From Embiotoca jacksoni (lineage: Eukaryota; Chordata; Actinopteri; Embiotocidae), in the NCBI GenBank assembly GCA_022577435.1, contig JAKOON010000015.1, positions 14,854,330 to 14,918,329 on the forward strand: a stretch of DNA of 64,000 bases. Direction: 5' to 3'. Shown piece after piece: positions 1 to 9,722 of this stretch; the stretch's first letter is position 1, and the number at the start of each line of letters is the position of its first letter. The notes under the pieces are model-generated. The model saw nothing but the letters and a program-made list of their open reading frames with translations. It searched no databases and was not told the origin of the DNA. Made by a program: the position numbers and the translations under genes.

Positions 1-287
1 CTCCTCACCTCAGTTCTCTCACGTTCTTCCATAGAAAATGGTTTCCTGCTGACAGATTACTGCTGTAGTTTCAGAGACAGCAGTAGTGGGTGCAAGCTGT
101 ACATGTGACTACTAATCATTATTGTTATTAAGTGTTTTATTCATCCTTTTATTCACCTATTTCCACATCAGCAGTGAAAGAAAAAAAGGTTTATAGCACC
201 ACCTGTCTGCTTACAACCAACTCGCAACCAAACGTACACACACACAAAGAAGAAGAAGAGCAAAAGAGCACTGTCTCCAGTAACAAT

Positions 288-354
288 TTTAATTATAAAA
301 AGAAAAACAAAAGCTCCAGGTACAGTGTCCGGTAGACCAGACTCTGGGTGCAAT
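288..354 (-). promoter_or_regulatory. Candidate U1A polyadenylation inhibition element with poly(A) signal
   Basis: On the minus strand, about 300 nt after the snrpa stop, lie ATTGCAC (354-348), then 21 nt containing the small hairpin CCAGA-G-TCTGG, then ACTGTAC (326-320), and 26 nt further an ATTAAA poly(A) signal (293-288). U1A protein is known to repress its own pre-mRNA polyadenylation by binding two AUUGYAC boxes placed just upstream of the poly(A) signal. One box here is a perfect match and the other differs by one base. The order and spacing fit; the function is inferred. Confidence 0.6.
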
Positions 355-655
355 GCTTTAAGACAGACAAATTATTCAAGAACAGTCAACATGTCAAGGT
401 GTTGAGTATAAAGAAAAAACCTGATATATTTATAAAATTTATATATCAGTAGGATGCAGAATTTAACCTCTACAAATTTACCTGAACCGTGAGTCTGGAA
501 AGACAAAATTTATACTTACATGTAATCCTGGGAGGAGGGAAAATATTGATAACTGATCGCAAATGTCAATTTAAAAATAAAACTTTAGTTTGGGCGATTG
601 CTGTAGATTTCAAAAAAAGATCTACTTGTATGCAAGAAACAGATCCCAAGAGGTG

Positions 656-1822
656 TTACTTCTTAGCAAATGAGATCTTCATGGCATTCGTCTGTGTGAT
701 CTTAAAGCCCTGTAGTGCATCTCGTGCAGCGCCAGCCTGCACCTCGTTCTCAAACTCCACAAAGGCGATGTCGTGGCGACCAGGGACCAGACGCACCTCC
801 TTGAACCCCGGGAACCTGAACACACAACAACAGTTAGGCTCAGCCTTAAACACGTACAAATGTGCACAATCAAATACAGAAAATAAAGTAGTTTTACTGA
901 CTGGTTGAAAAGCATGGAGAGCATGAGTTCGTTTGTCTCCTCTGGCAGGTTGGTGAGGAAGAGGATGTGATTGGGTGGATTTTCTGCAACCTGTGAGCAG
1001 AAAGTAGTCAGAATCAAACCAATTGCAATATTTTTTTTTATCTTATACTATTTTTCCAAGTGAAGAGAATATGCTCGTTCAGAAAACAGGACACACTACC
1101 TGCTGAGGCATTTGTCCAGGCATCTGTCCGGGCATCATCTGACCCGGCATAGCACCCGGAGGCATCTGACCAGGGGCCATCCCTGGAGGAGGCATCATGC
1201 CTGGAGGGGGCATGTAAGGCGGCTGGCCTGGCATGTGCATCATGCGGGGTGCCTGGCTCATGGGAGGCATTCCCTTCGGAGTGAAGTACAACAATGCTGA
1301 GCATGTCAGTCACAAATTCTGTTGCCAACATTAATTTTACCAATAAAAACTCCCCCTGCCCCACTTACAGGCATGGCAGAAGGTACCCCAGCCACCATGG
1401 GGGCAGCAGCTCCTGGTACACCTTTCTTAGCACCCGCTCCATCAGCCTTGGTCTTCAATTTCTTCTCTTTTTTACGGTCACGTTCTACATAGGTCCCCTT
1501 CATTTTAGCTATGATGTCGGAGTCCATTTTGGCATACTGGATACGCTGCAGGAAGACACGTATGTTAAGACCAGTGTTGGGGAGTAACTAGTTACACGTA
1601 ACTATTAAATTACAAAATATATGTAGTTGTAATTAATTGCTGATATGTAAATATATCTAACTACATTTGTTATTCAATATGTTGATGATTACAAATGGGG
1701 TTACATCTTAATATCTTATTTCCAATAAAATGCATTTGCGTAATTATAATATTCGTTATGCTGTGCATTTTAAACCTTTTTTTAACAGCGACTTTAAGAG
1801 GCACCTCCCGGCCCTCCATGTC

Positions 1823-1892
<70 letters not shown>

Positions 1893-2684
1893 GGATAGAT
1901 AGATAGATAGATAGTTAGTTACTTTATTAATCCCCAAGAGGAAAAAATGTTCCGCTACAGCAGTATTTATAGATAGAGGAAAGAAATAAAACAACAGTAA
2001 AAAATATTAAATATAAAAAGGGACAATATATACACTAAAATAGAATAAAATAGAATAATTACATTAAAACTAACTATGCAATAGTGCAAAGTTTTTTTTA
2101 TATTTTTTTTTTTAAATATTTAAACAACCAAACGTGTGATGGATTTTGCCAGAGGTGAGTTATTGTACAGTCTTATTGCAGCGGGCAGGAATGATCTCCT
2201 GCATCTGTCCTAATAGAGGACATGACGAAGCTCCGTTTAAAGCACTTCTACATAAAGCACCTTTCAGACACAATGCAGTTCAAAGTGCTTTACAGAGGCA
2301 TGGAAATACATTAAAAAACAAAAAAGGATCAGATAAGAAGAAGCTCCTGAACCTACCATGGGTTTGTCGTAGAAGGGGAAACCCTGCATGGATCTCAGTG
2401 CGTTGGAGGCGCTGTTGACCTCTTTGAAGATCACAAAGGCCTGACCCTTCATCTTAATGTTTCGTGCGACCAAGATGTCCAAAATCTGTCCGAACTGTGA
2501 AAAGATGGCGTACAGCGACTTCTTCAACTCTGCAAGTAGAAAGAAGAGAGACGACATGAGAGGAGGGGGGGAGCTCGGTGCGCCGTGTTCACCGGAAGGC
2601 TGCAAACGTACCGTCTTTCTTGATTTTCTCGTTCAAGTTGTTGATGTAGATGGTGTGATTGAGCCGTACGTCCGGAGCAGCCAT
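656..2684 (-). CDS. snrpa: U1 small nuclear ribonucleoprotein A (U1A)
   Basis: Binds stem-loop II of U1 snRNA in the spliceosomal U1 snRNP in the nucleus. Six coding exons, in transcription order: 2612-2684, 2357-2529, 1369-1545, 1100-1273, 902-990 and 656-815. All have GT-AG borders and the phases join to 846 nt, giving 281 aa (human about 282). Two RRM domains flank a linker rich in Pro, Met and Gly. The N-terminal RRM carries the RNP motif around KGQAFVIFKE and the loop ending in YDKPMRIQYAK. The C-terminal RRM has NHILFLTNLPEE and ends in KISFAKK. The linker reads PGMPPMSQAP and continues with PGQMP-type repeats, which favours U1A over its linker-poor paralogue SNRPB2. The start ATG at 2684 is the usual MAAP start. 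A donor-like site at 2998-2999 and an acceptor just upstream of the ATG suggest a non-coding first exon near 3000 (inference). The second coding intron (1546-2356) carries repeats. Certain at family level. Confidence 0.96.
1572..1760. repeat. Teleost interspersed repeat (GGGGAGTAACTAGTTAC type)
   Basis: AT-rich segment in a snrpa intron. It begins with the GTTGGGGAGTAACTAGTTAC motif, which recurs across fish genomes at the ends of short non-autonomous DNA elements. A looser relative lies at 23335-23775. The family name is not determined. Confidence 0.45.
1823..1914. repeat. (GATA)n microsatellite
   Basis: About 23 units of a GATA tetranucleotide with one G interruption, in a snrpa intron. 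It directly abuts the ACTTTATTAATCCCC motif typical of the 3' tail of fish non-LTR retroelements, so it probably grew from that tail. Confidence 0.9.
1915..2250 (-). mobile_element. Non-LTR retroelement 3'-end relic
   Basis: Starts with TTAGTTACTTTATTAATCCCC next to the tetranucleotide tract. It contains TACAGTCTTATTGCAGCGGG and CAGGAATGATCTCCTGCATC, phrases I associate with widespread fish LINE (Rex1/CR1-like) 3' ends. No reverse transcriptase frame remains. Orientation is inferred from the tail side. From about 2235 a second short repeat, containing CAGTTCAAAGTGCTTTACAG, follows up to about 2310. Confidence 0.5.
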
Positions 2685-2763
2685 CCTCTAACTTTCTGGT
2701 CAGAAGGGGAATAAAATAAGATATTTCTCTCAAAACTGTTGGCTAACAATCATACAGGATGAA

Positions 2764-2767
<4 letters not shown>

Positions 2768-2800
<33 letters not shown>
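2768..2800. repeat. (GT)n microsatellite
   Basis: About 16 GT units in the 5' untranslated or first-intron region of snrpa, between the coding start and the putative first non-coding exon. Confidence 0.9.
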
Positions 2801-2802
<2 letters not shown>

Positions 2803-2949
2803 ACGTTAGCATGGAAGCTAACTACTAGCTATAAGTTCGCTAACGTTATCCAGCGAACTCCCATCTATCTGTCCCTTATGCGTGTCTCATATTATTATTA
2901 CAAAGATGTGACCTAAATGCACAAATTGATCGCACCAAATCTTTCTACC

Positions 2950-3773
2950 CCCCAAAAAAACAGGTTTACCTGTTAAACTCGATGTGGAAGAATACTCACT
3001 TCGAAACGATGAATGAAAACCCCGGCCGTCGCAAATCTCGTTCTCAGTTCTCGCGTTAAGAAGCAACGCAACGTAGTTTCCGGTTCCGCGTTCCGATTAG
3101 TTGTATTTTTTTTTAAAGGTATTTGACCACTTCTTCCACCAGTAGCTCGGTTTGGCTTTAGATGCAAATTTATACGTTGCAGTTGACCATTACGACATGT
3201 TTTAGATCTACATTTCCATATGCGTGAAACTGCATCGACTAAAGTAAGTCCCCCGACCATACATTTCACCGTCCGGCCGCTGCTGTAAACGCATGTTGTT
3301 GTTCAGGTTAGTTTAGCACCGTTTTATTGCCCTTTTCAATCGCCTTTTGCCTTTTAGAAAGTACAATTTACTGAGACACGTGCAGTTAATATCTAGATTT
3401 ATTTAGTAACGCCAGGGGGCGATATGGCGCTTTACTGTTCGCGTGTGATCCAAGAATACAGACAGAGAAGAAGAAGAAGGAAACGAGAGAGAGAGAGAGA
3501 GAGGATATTGCCAAATATGGGTATAATACCGGTGTTGTCAGCTCGCTTTGCTCGTCTGAAAAGTGAGTGTAGGACCAGTGTGTAAAATAACTACCAGCGA
3601 GCCCCAAATTAAGGGACAACATTACCGCATCACGGTGTTACAGTGTTTACCGTGTGTATCTGTAATCGTCAGGTCCTGCTGTAACTTGCCGCCCTGAAAA
3701 GATGCACAAAAAAAAACAAACTAAACCGAGCCACCACTTCTGTCAGGGTTCATCCAAAAGGAGCTGAGCAAAG
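2950..3773. promoter_or_regulatory. Shared divergent promoter region, snrpa and actmap
   Basis: The start codons of the minus-strand snrpa (2684) and the plus-strand actmap (3774) face away from each other with 1.1 kb between them. The interval is GC-richer in places, has TTTCCGGT (an ETS-type core) near 3078, and lacks an obvious TATA box. Transcription start sites cannot be placed from sequence alone. Confidence 0.45.
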
Positions 3774-6700
3774 ATGTCAGTGGAGTGTCCCCTGTCACCT
3801 CCTCCTCCTCCACCTCCTCCACCTGTGCCATGTCCTCCTCCTCCAGCCTCAGCTCCAAAGAAGAAGCTGTATCAGACTATAGGCAGCAGCAGGAGTCCCG
3901 TAGAGGGGAACCACACCGAGGCCCGCCTACTGCTCAGCCAGAGGGAGAGCAGGTGAGGTTTACAGAAACCTAAACATCTCCTTCATTTTGACCGTTCATT
4001 GGTTTTCAGCTTGTCTGGAATCGCAAGTCATTTCTGCACACGCATCTTGCGCGAAATCTTCATGAGCCCGGCTGTAATTTCCACGTCAGACATTTGACAC
4101 ATTGCGTCACATCGCTCATTATGTCAGCTGAGAGTTGTATCAGATGTCTTTTAAAAAAAAAAAAAATGTAATTTTTTTTTTTTTTTTTATCACAAAAGCT
4201 CACCAAATTATTTGATGCACATGTCCAAAATAACCCAGTAAGGCTGATCGTGTTTACCTTTCTGTTGATGATACTGGTACACACATATGGAGGCATTGTA
4301 ACTGTTAAGATATTGGATTAAGAAATCCAACATAATCTGCAACTATAATGTAATAGCAAGAAAATCACAAGTGTTCATGATGGCAGGATTAATGGTTCAT
4401 TACAGTTGACTGTCCAGGACCCTGAAACCAAAGTAGCTACTCTGACATGTCTAAATGTGTTTCAGGGAGAAGACCTATTGTAGGGCTGCAATGCAAAAGT
4501 GTAACAAACAACTATGTGAAGGCTGACAGCAAAGTTTGTTGTCATGGAATATGTGTGCAGTGCCATTTCCTTGTGCTCCAGTTTTAGGAAGGACCTGCAG
4601 TGGATACTGGTGAACACATATGTGCCTTCACTCATCCAAGATGGACCACAGTGAGTCTGTCTCACAGAAATATTTTTCTATAACACGTGTAAAACTGTTG
4701 CCATGTTTATTATGTGAATATCACAACAGGTCTTTTGTGTTATTATGCTGAACTGAATGTTTCGGTTATTAAACGTGACATATTTGCCGGGATTTCGCTG
4801 AGTGAGTGTTATTTGTTTCAGGTGCGGTCTGGTGGCTTTGTGGATGGCTGCTCACCTTCGGCAGCCAAAGCTGAGTATTGACATGGAAACAGTGGTTCAG
4901 ACAGCGCTGAGTCGGGGATACACGGCTCAGGGTGAAATGTTTTCAGGTAATAAAAGTGCATAAACTGTTGGGGTGTTTTCTGATAGTATAGAAGCACAGG
5001 TTTGACCATCTGCCTCCGAGAAACAGATGCAAGCCACAGATCCTGCTTTACAACTCACTTTTGTTTTAGTGGTGATTCACTCTTTATGTTTCACAAGCAC
5101 TTCAATTACAAATGTCACAATGTGTTGAGTTTATGGTGTTTTGGGTTCTTTATGTTCTCATTAAGTGTTTCATTTTTCAGCTGACCACATGGCCCTGCTG
5201 GCAGAGGAGGTTTGTGGCTGTAAGGCTGAACTGCTCTCAGGGGGTTTGAGTGGTAAAAACGCTGCAGCCATCGTCACACACCTGTGGGGTAGACAGCCTG
5301 TTCTCATCCCGTATCCTGAACACAAACAAAGAAAAAGACTCAATCCTGTGGTGGTTTTTTTTTAAAAAAATTTTTACTGCAACATAAAAGTTTATGGTTA
5401 CAGGGGAAACGTCCTTGACAAGTGTGCACAGGTATGATGAGGACTACAACCACGAGCCATGCCAGCGTAGCGGCCACAGGGCGCACTGGGCAGTCGCTTC
5501 AGGTAAAACCAGATTACCTAGAGTTTCATGAAGGTGGTTCAAAAAAAAAAGTAGGCCTTAGCATGACTTTATGTAACCTCACAAACTGACCCAGGATCAG
5601 TGTTTCATAATGGCTTGGTTTAGTGTCCGTTGTCTCTGCCAGGTTGAAACACAGATCGGAAACATCATGCACAGATCACATCGGTTCACGGTGAAGATAA
5701 CACACAGATGTCAAGGCGGCATTTGCAGCCACAAAGCAATACTTATTCAACATTGAATATAGAGAGTAAAATGTTACAGTCCAAACTTACAATCACTACC
5801 AGAAACACAGCAACGGAGAACATCTTGCAGGATGTGGTGATGAACTCAAATCATCTGTTAGTTGCTGTGGGTTTGTATAGACACAGCTGAAAAATGACCA
5901 TATGGTGTATTGGAGGCTACACGCTATGAAACAACTGGTCAGGTCTTTTATTTATTTCATCAGTTTAATTATGTTGGTACAAGTGGCACATCAGCCTCCA
6001 GATGGTTCAAATGTTGTTTGAATATCTCAGATTAGGAATCCACCACTTTCTGCTTGTTTAATAAATGCATGTCTACGTGTATGACTTTATATACATTTTA
6101 TTTTGTGACCTTTTAAAGTGAGAAAAAAATGGTTAAAATACTTACGAGGAGGTAACCGCAGAGCCATGTGGCAGAGATTCTTGTTGTTGTTTTTTTGCAG
6201 TGCATTTAAAGGGACAGATGTTGCCTGGAATACTCTGCAAATGTTTTCAAATAAAAAAAATTAAAAAAAGCAATTAAGTACAATCTGTTGCCAATATGTG
6301 ACATGAATTTTATGTGAACTAAAAACGTGTTCACAGTGCAGCAGTAAAAAGGAACCGTTGATCAATGCACCGTTTCAGCCTGGCAGATGATTGTAACACC
6401 AGTGATGCCTGAGGTCCATCCAAACAGGCGGATTTCATCGTTCCTGCAGACCTCGCCGATGCTGAAGTCTCCCCAAACCCACAATTCATCCACTTTCTGC
6501 ACACTTCTAGAAAGTCTACTCTGTGTCCAGACTACTAATTTATTTACCCACAGTTAATTGCAATATAAACATTGTAGTTTTTCTAATTGCTGACAAAAAA
6601 AAAGCACTTTTTTATGAATGTATAAAACAATTACTTTATTAAAACTTATATGACCACGTAGGCCAGAAATATTATTGAGGATACAGAGATATGTCAAAGT

Positions 6701-7253
6701 ATAGGCTATAGAAAAAAAAAAAATCAAAATGCCTTTTATTTTTGTAATCTTCAATTCCGTTTACCAGCGGCTCCTTGCGGTCTTGCACCTTCACACACTT
6801 GGCTATATGGAGGCGTTTCCATGGTAACCTGGGTCGGACTTATTTCGACCGCCTTCATGAAACGAGCGTGGTTTAACTGGTTATCTTGGCACACGGTAAC
6901 CACATGAATTCATTCCAGGTGTTCTCTTGGGTTTGGACCAGGGCAGTGTGAGCAGAGAGCACACTCAGCATGACCCCACGCTGCCCTGGCTCCTCCTCGC
7001 CTCGGACAGATGCTCACCTTGTCCTGTCGACAGCACGGCAGTCAAAGAGGTTTACATCCTGGCCAAGCAGGGTAAAAGCCTGCGCTACCAGCTGTGGAGT
7101 TTGGATAGTGTCGCCCAGAGCAACGAGCAGCTGAGGATGATGGACCCTCAGAGAGCTAACGATGGGACCCAGTATGTGGTTCCTCAGGGAGGGGTGGAGG
7201 CCGGGCTGGCGGGACAGGCGGTGCTGGTCCACACGAGGACGCAGAAGCAGTAA
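3774..7253 (+). CDS. actmap: Actin maturation protease (C19orf54/UPF0692 family)
   Basis: ACTMAP removes the N-terminal acetylated residue(s) of actin; it is a cytosolic cysteine protease of the C39-like fold. Six exons: 3774-3952, 4582-4650, 4822-4946, 5181-5310, 5432-5502 and 6919-7253. All junctions are GT-AG and phases join to 909 nt (302 aa). The N terminus (about residues 7-27) is almost pure proline, a likely profilin-binding tract. The catalytic Gln83-Cys84 lies in DGPQCGLVALWMA, split by intron 2. The candidate catalytic histidine is His186 in HRAHWAV. The C-terminal exon encodes VEVYILAKQGKS-like sequence (VKEVYILAKQGKS) and QYVVPQGG. The neighbours snrpa and itpkc match the human 19q13.2 order, which supports the name. 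Catalytic roles are assigned from family knowledge. Confidence 0.93.
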
Positions 7254-7797
7254 GGAGTGTGATGCTGCTCGGGTCAGGACCCAGCTGTGTGGGACGTAAG
7301 TTTATTCTGCTGGGAGGCATCGCAGCGAACTCTCATGGTGCAGTATGACCCTTTTCATTCAGGAACATTTAAATGGGTCGACATGATATCTGCAAGTCTG
7401 GAAGGGCTTCAAAGTGTTTTCATGTTACAGTAATAACACCGTATGTGCCTGGTGGATTGTCAGGGATAACTCGTGACAATAATTGTCCACATGATCTGTG
7501 CCTTTAATATCTCACATTGTCAAAAATAATTGTTGTGGCATCGATAAGATGGAAACAAATAGATATTTTTAAAGTATTTAATTCACTACTTGAACCAAAA
7601 AACTAATTCTTAACTAGTTATTTTATCTACAGCTGAATTTCAGCTAAAACAATCAGTGTTCAGGGACACAAGATCATATCGTTTACCCCTACATCTTATT
7701 AGTTTTATTTAAACTGAGTAGTTTTAATGGAGATTTATATTTTTATCTTTTGGGTTTACGAATTGATAAATCTTCACAACTGACTGACTGTTTATAC

Positions 7798-7803
7798 AAT
7801 AAA
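7798..7803 (+). terminator. Poly(A) signal of actmap
   Basis: AATAAA about 545 nt after the actmap stop codon, followed by a T-rich stretch. It is the first canonical signal downstream. Confidence 0.65.
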
Positions 7804-7914
7804 ACTCTTGATTTGAAATTTTGTCTCGATTCATTGTGTGTGAGATTTGCAGCATCTGAGTGGTGTGTTTAAAGAGACTCTCAGAAAACCAACAACAAAT
7901 ACTCTCATTTTCAG

Positions 7915-7920
7915 TTTATT
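7915..7920 (-). terminator. Candidate poly(A) signal of itpkc
   Basis: AATAAA on the minus strand (TTTATT on plus), 1.8 kb past the itpkc stop at 9723. It implies a long 3' UTR. Other signals closer to the stop are possible, so this is tentative. Confidence 0.4.
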
Positions 7921-8224
7921 GCAATCCATGACCTTGTAGACAAAGCAGGGATTTATTGACAATTTCCACCAGTCTGTGTTTTGAGACTGTAAAATGCCTT
8001 CAAAGTACAAAATGGGGTGACGAATCCAGTTTGAAAACCTGATAGTTTTACAAATATAGAGAATTTGTGGGCAAAGAATTATAATACCTTGTAAACACTA
8101 CAATAGTCCTCTCTTCTGGTATGTTTGCTTTTCCGAGATGAAAGAACTGAATGTCTGAATTCCAACTTGATGAAGTCAGATGCTGGACATTTGCGTTCTA
8201 AGTGAACCGCCGACGCACACAGAT

Positions 8225-8279
8225 GCACACACATGCGCACACACACACACACATGCGCGCACACACACACACACACACA
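8225..8279. repeat. (CA)n microsatellite, interrupted
   Basis: CA repeats interrupted by ATGCGC units, lying in the presumed itpkc 3' UTR. Confidence 0.85.
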
Positions 8280-9722
8280 ATGCTGCCTGACACTGCCAAA
8301 GGCCATCTGGAAGACAGAACACTGTTATGCTCACCGACCTGTCTCATTCCAGTCGTGGAATGCCATATGCTCACAAGCACTGCCGTGATTTCTAAATATA
8401 ACAACGCTGTTTCTTTGTAAACTCTCAGTGTTGCATACAAAAGGTGAAACCCACAAAGCTCCTGTTTGGTGTAGCTAAATGAGGTTTCCAGCATTGCCTC
8501 ATGATTAAAAGTCATTTTCTGATCTTCAATTAAGCATCGTCCTTTGAATCATTAGTTTGGATTTTCCAGTTTCAAGATCTATTCTGATACCTAAGTGAGA
8601 CTTTGCAGAAGCCTGAAGAGGCTGATCAGTATAATCAGGTAATTCCAGTTTCATTACACCTGTCAAACGACTGCTTTACTGTAAAATTCTCTGACGCAAA
8701 ACTGATCAGAGACGAGCGAGTGATAACGCCGAAATAAATTCATGCTGAACTGTAAACCCAGGCAGTACTTCACTGCTGCTTCCCATCTTAAGACACACGG
8801 AGGCACCCCTTGTTTTGTTCAATGGCTTTGTGAGGATCCATAGTGCAACTAAACTCCACACACACATGGTTGCAAAGCTGCTTACTGTACAGTTAAATGA
8901 AAAAGAAAAAAAACTTTTCACTGCATCATTATACAAAAATCCAATTAAGAAAACACTTTCAGGTTCAACTAGAAGTTCAACTTTGGGATTAAATGTAAAT
9001 CAGTTTATGCTTGGGTGAACTCTTTGCAAGGAAAACAGCAGGAGTTCACTGCACTGGAATGATCAAACATTAAAATGCCAGGCACAGAAATTGTACAAAC
9101 AAGGTTAAGAAGGTTATACCAAGGCCAAAAAAAAAAATTAAATTAAACTGTATTTACACACAGAGCTAGTTAATACAAGGTCTAACCTGTGTTTTAGTGT
9201 TGCTTTGTACTTAAACATCAAAAATGGTCCATGACAAAAATAAAATGTCCCAATGATCCTCAAAGAGTTTCCTCTGGATCAAGTTCATGGTTGTGAGATG
9301 ACTGCTGTGTGCACCTCTAACCAACAGAGGGAGCTGTTGAGGAGGGAGATGAGTGATTTTACATGAGTGTCTTTGCATGAAAGTTACTGCCAAAGGTCAA
9401 TGAATTCAGATATAATTGTGCTTTAAATTCTCCCTCTTTCCACTTCCTTCACCTTTTGCTTCAGCTCACATCATCTGCCCCCAAAGTTCCACATAATGCA
9501 TATCGTCAGCCTTTGGCATATTCCACTTTGAGCTAGAAATCCTGTGCTTGTTTTGCCTCTTCTTCTCACACAGGTACAAGTGGGTAAAGACACTCGGATC
9601 CTGGCGCGGGTCTTGAAAAAAGTAATCAAACTGGTGGTTTTCTTAGTTTGTGTACTCTTCTCTCTTCTCCACCAGGACATCCACCAGTGTTTCACTGCAG
9701 CCTTCTAAGTCACATCTCCCTC

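Noticed and set aside
489..908. 139-codon plus-strand frame over the last snrpa exon
   Set aside because: Antisense shadow of the conserved C-terminal RRM exon of U1A.
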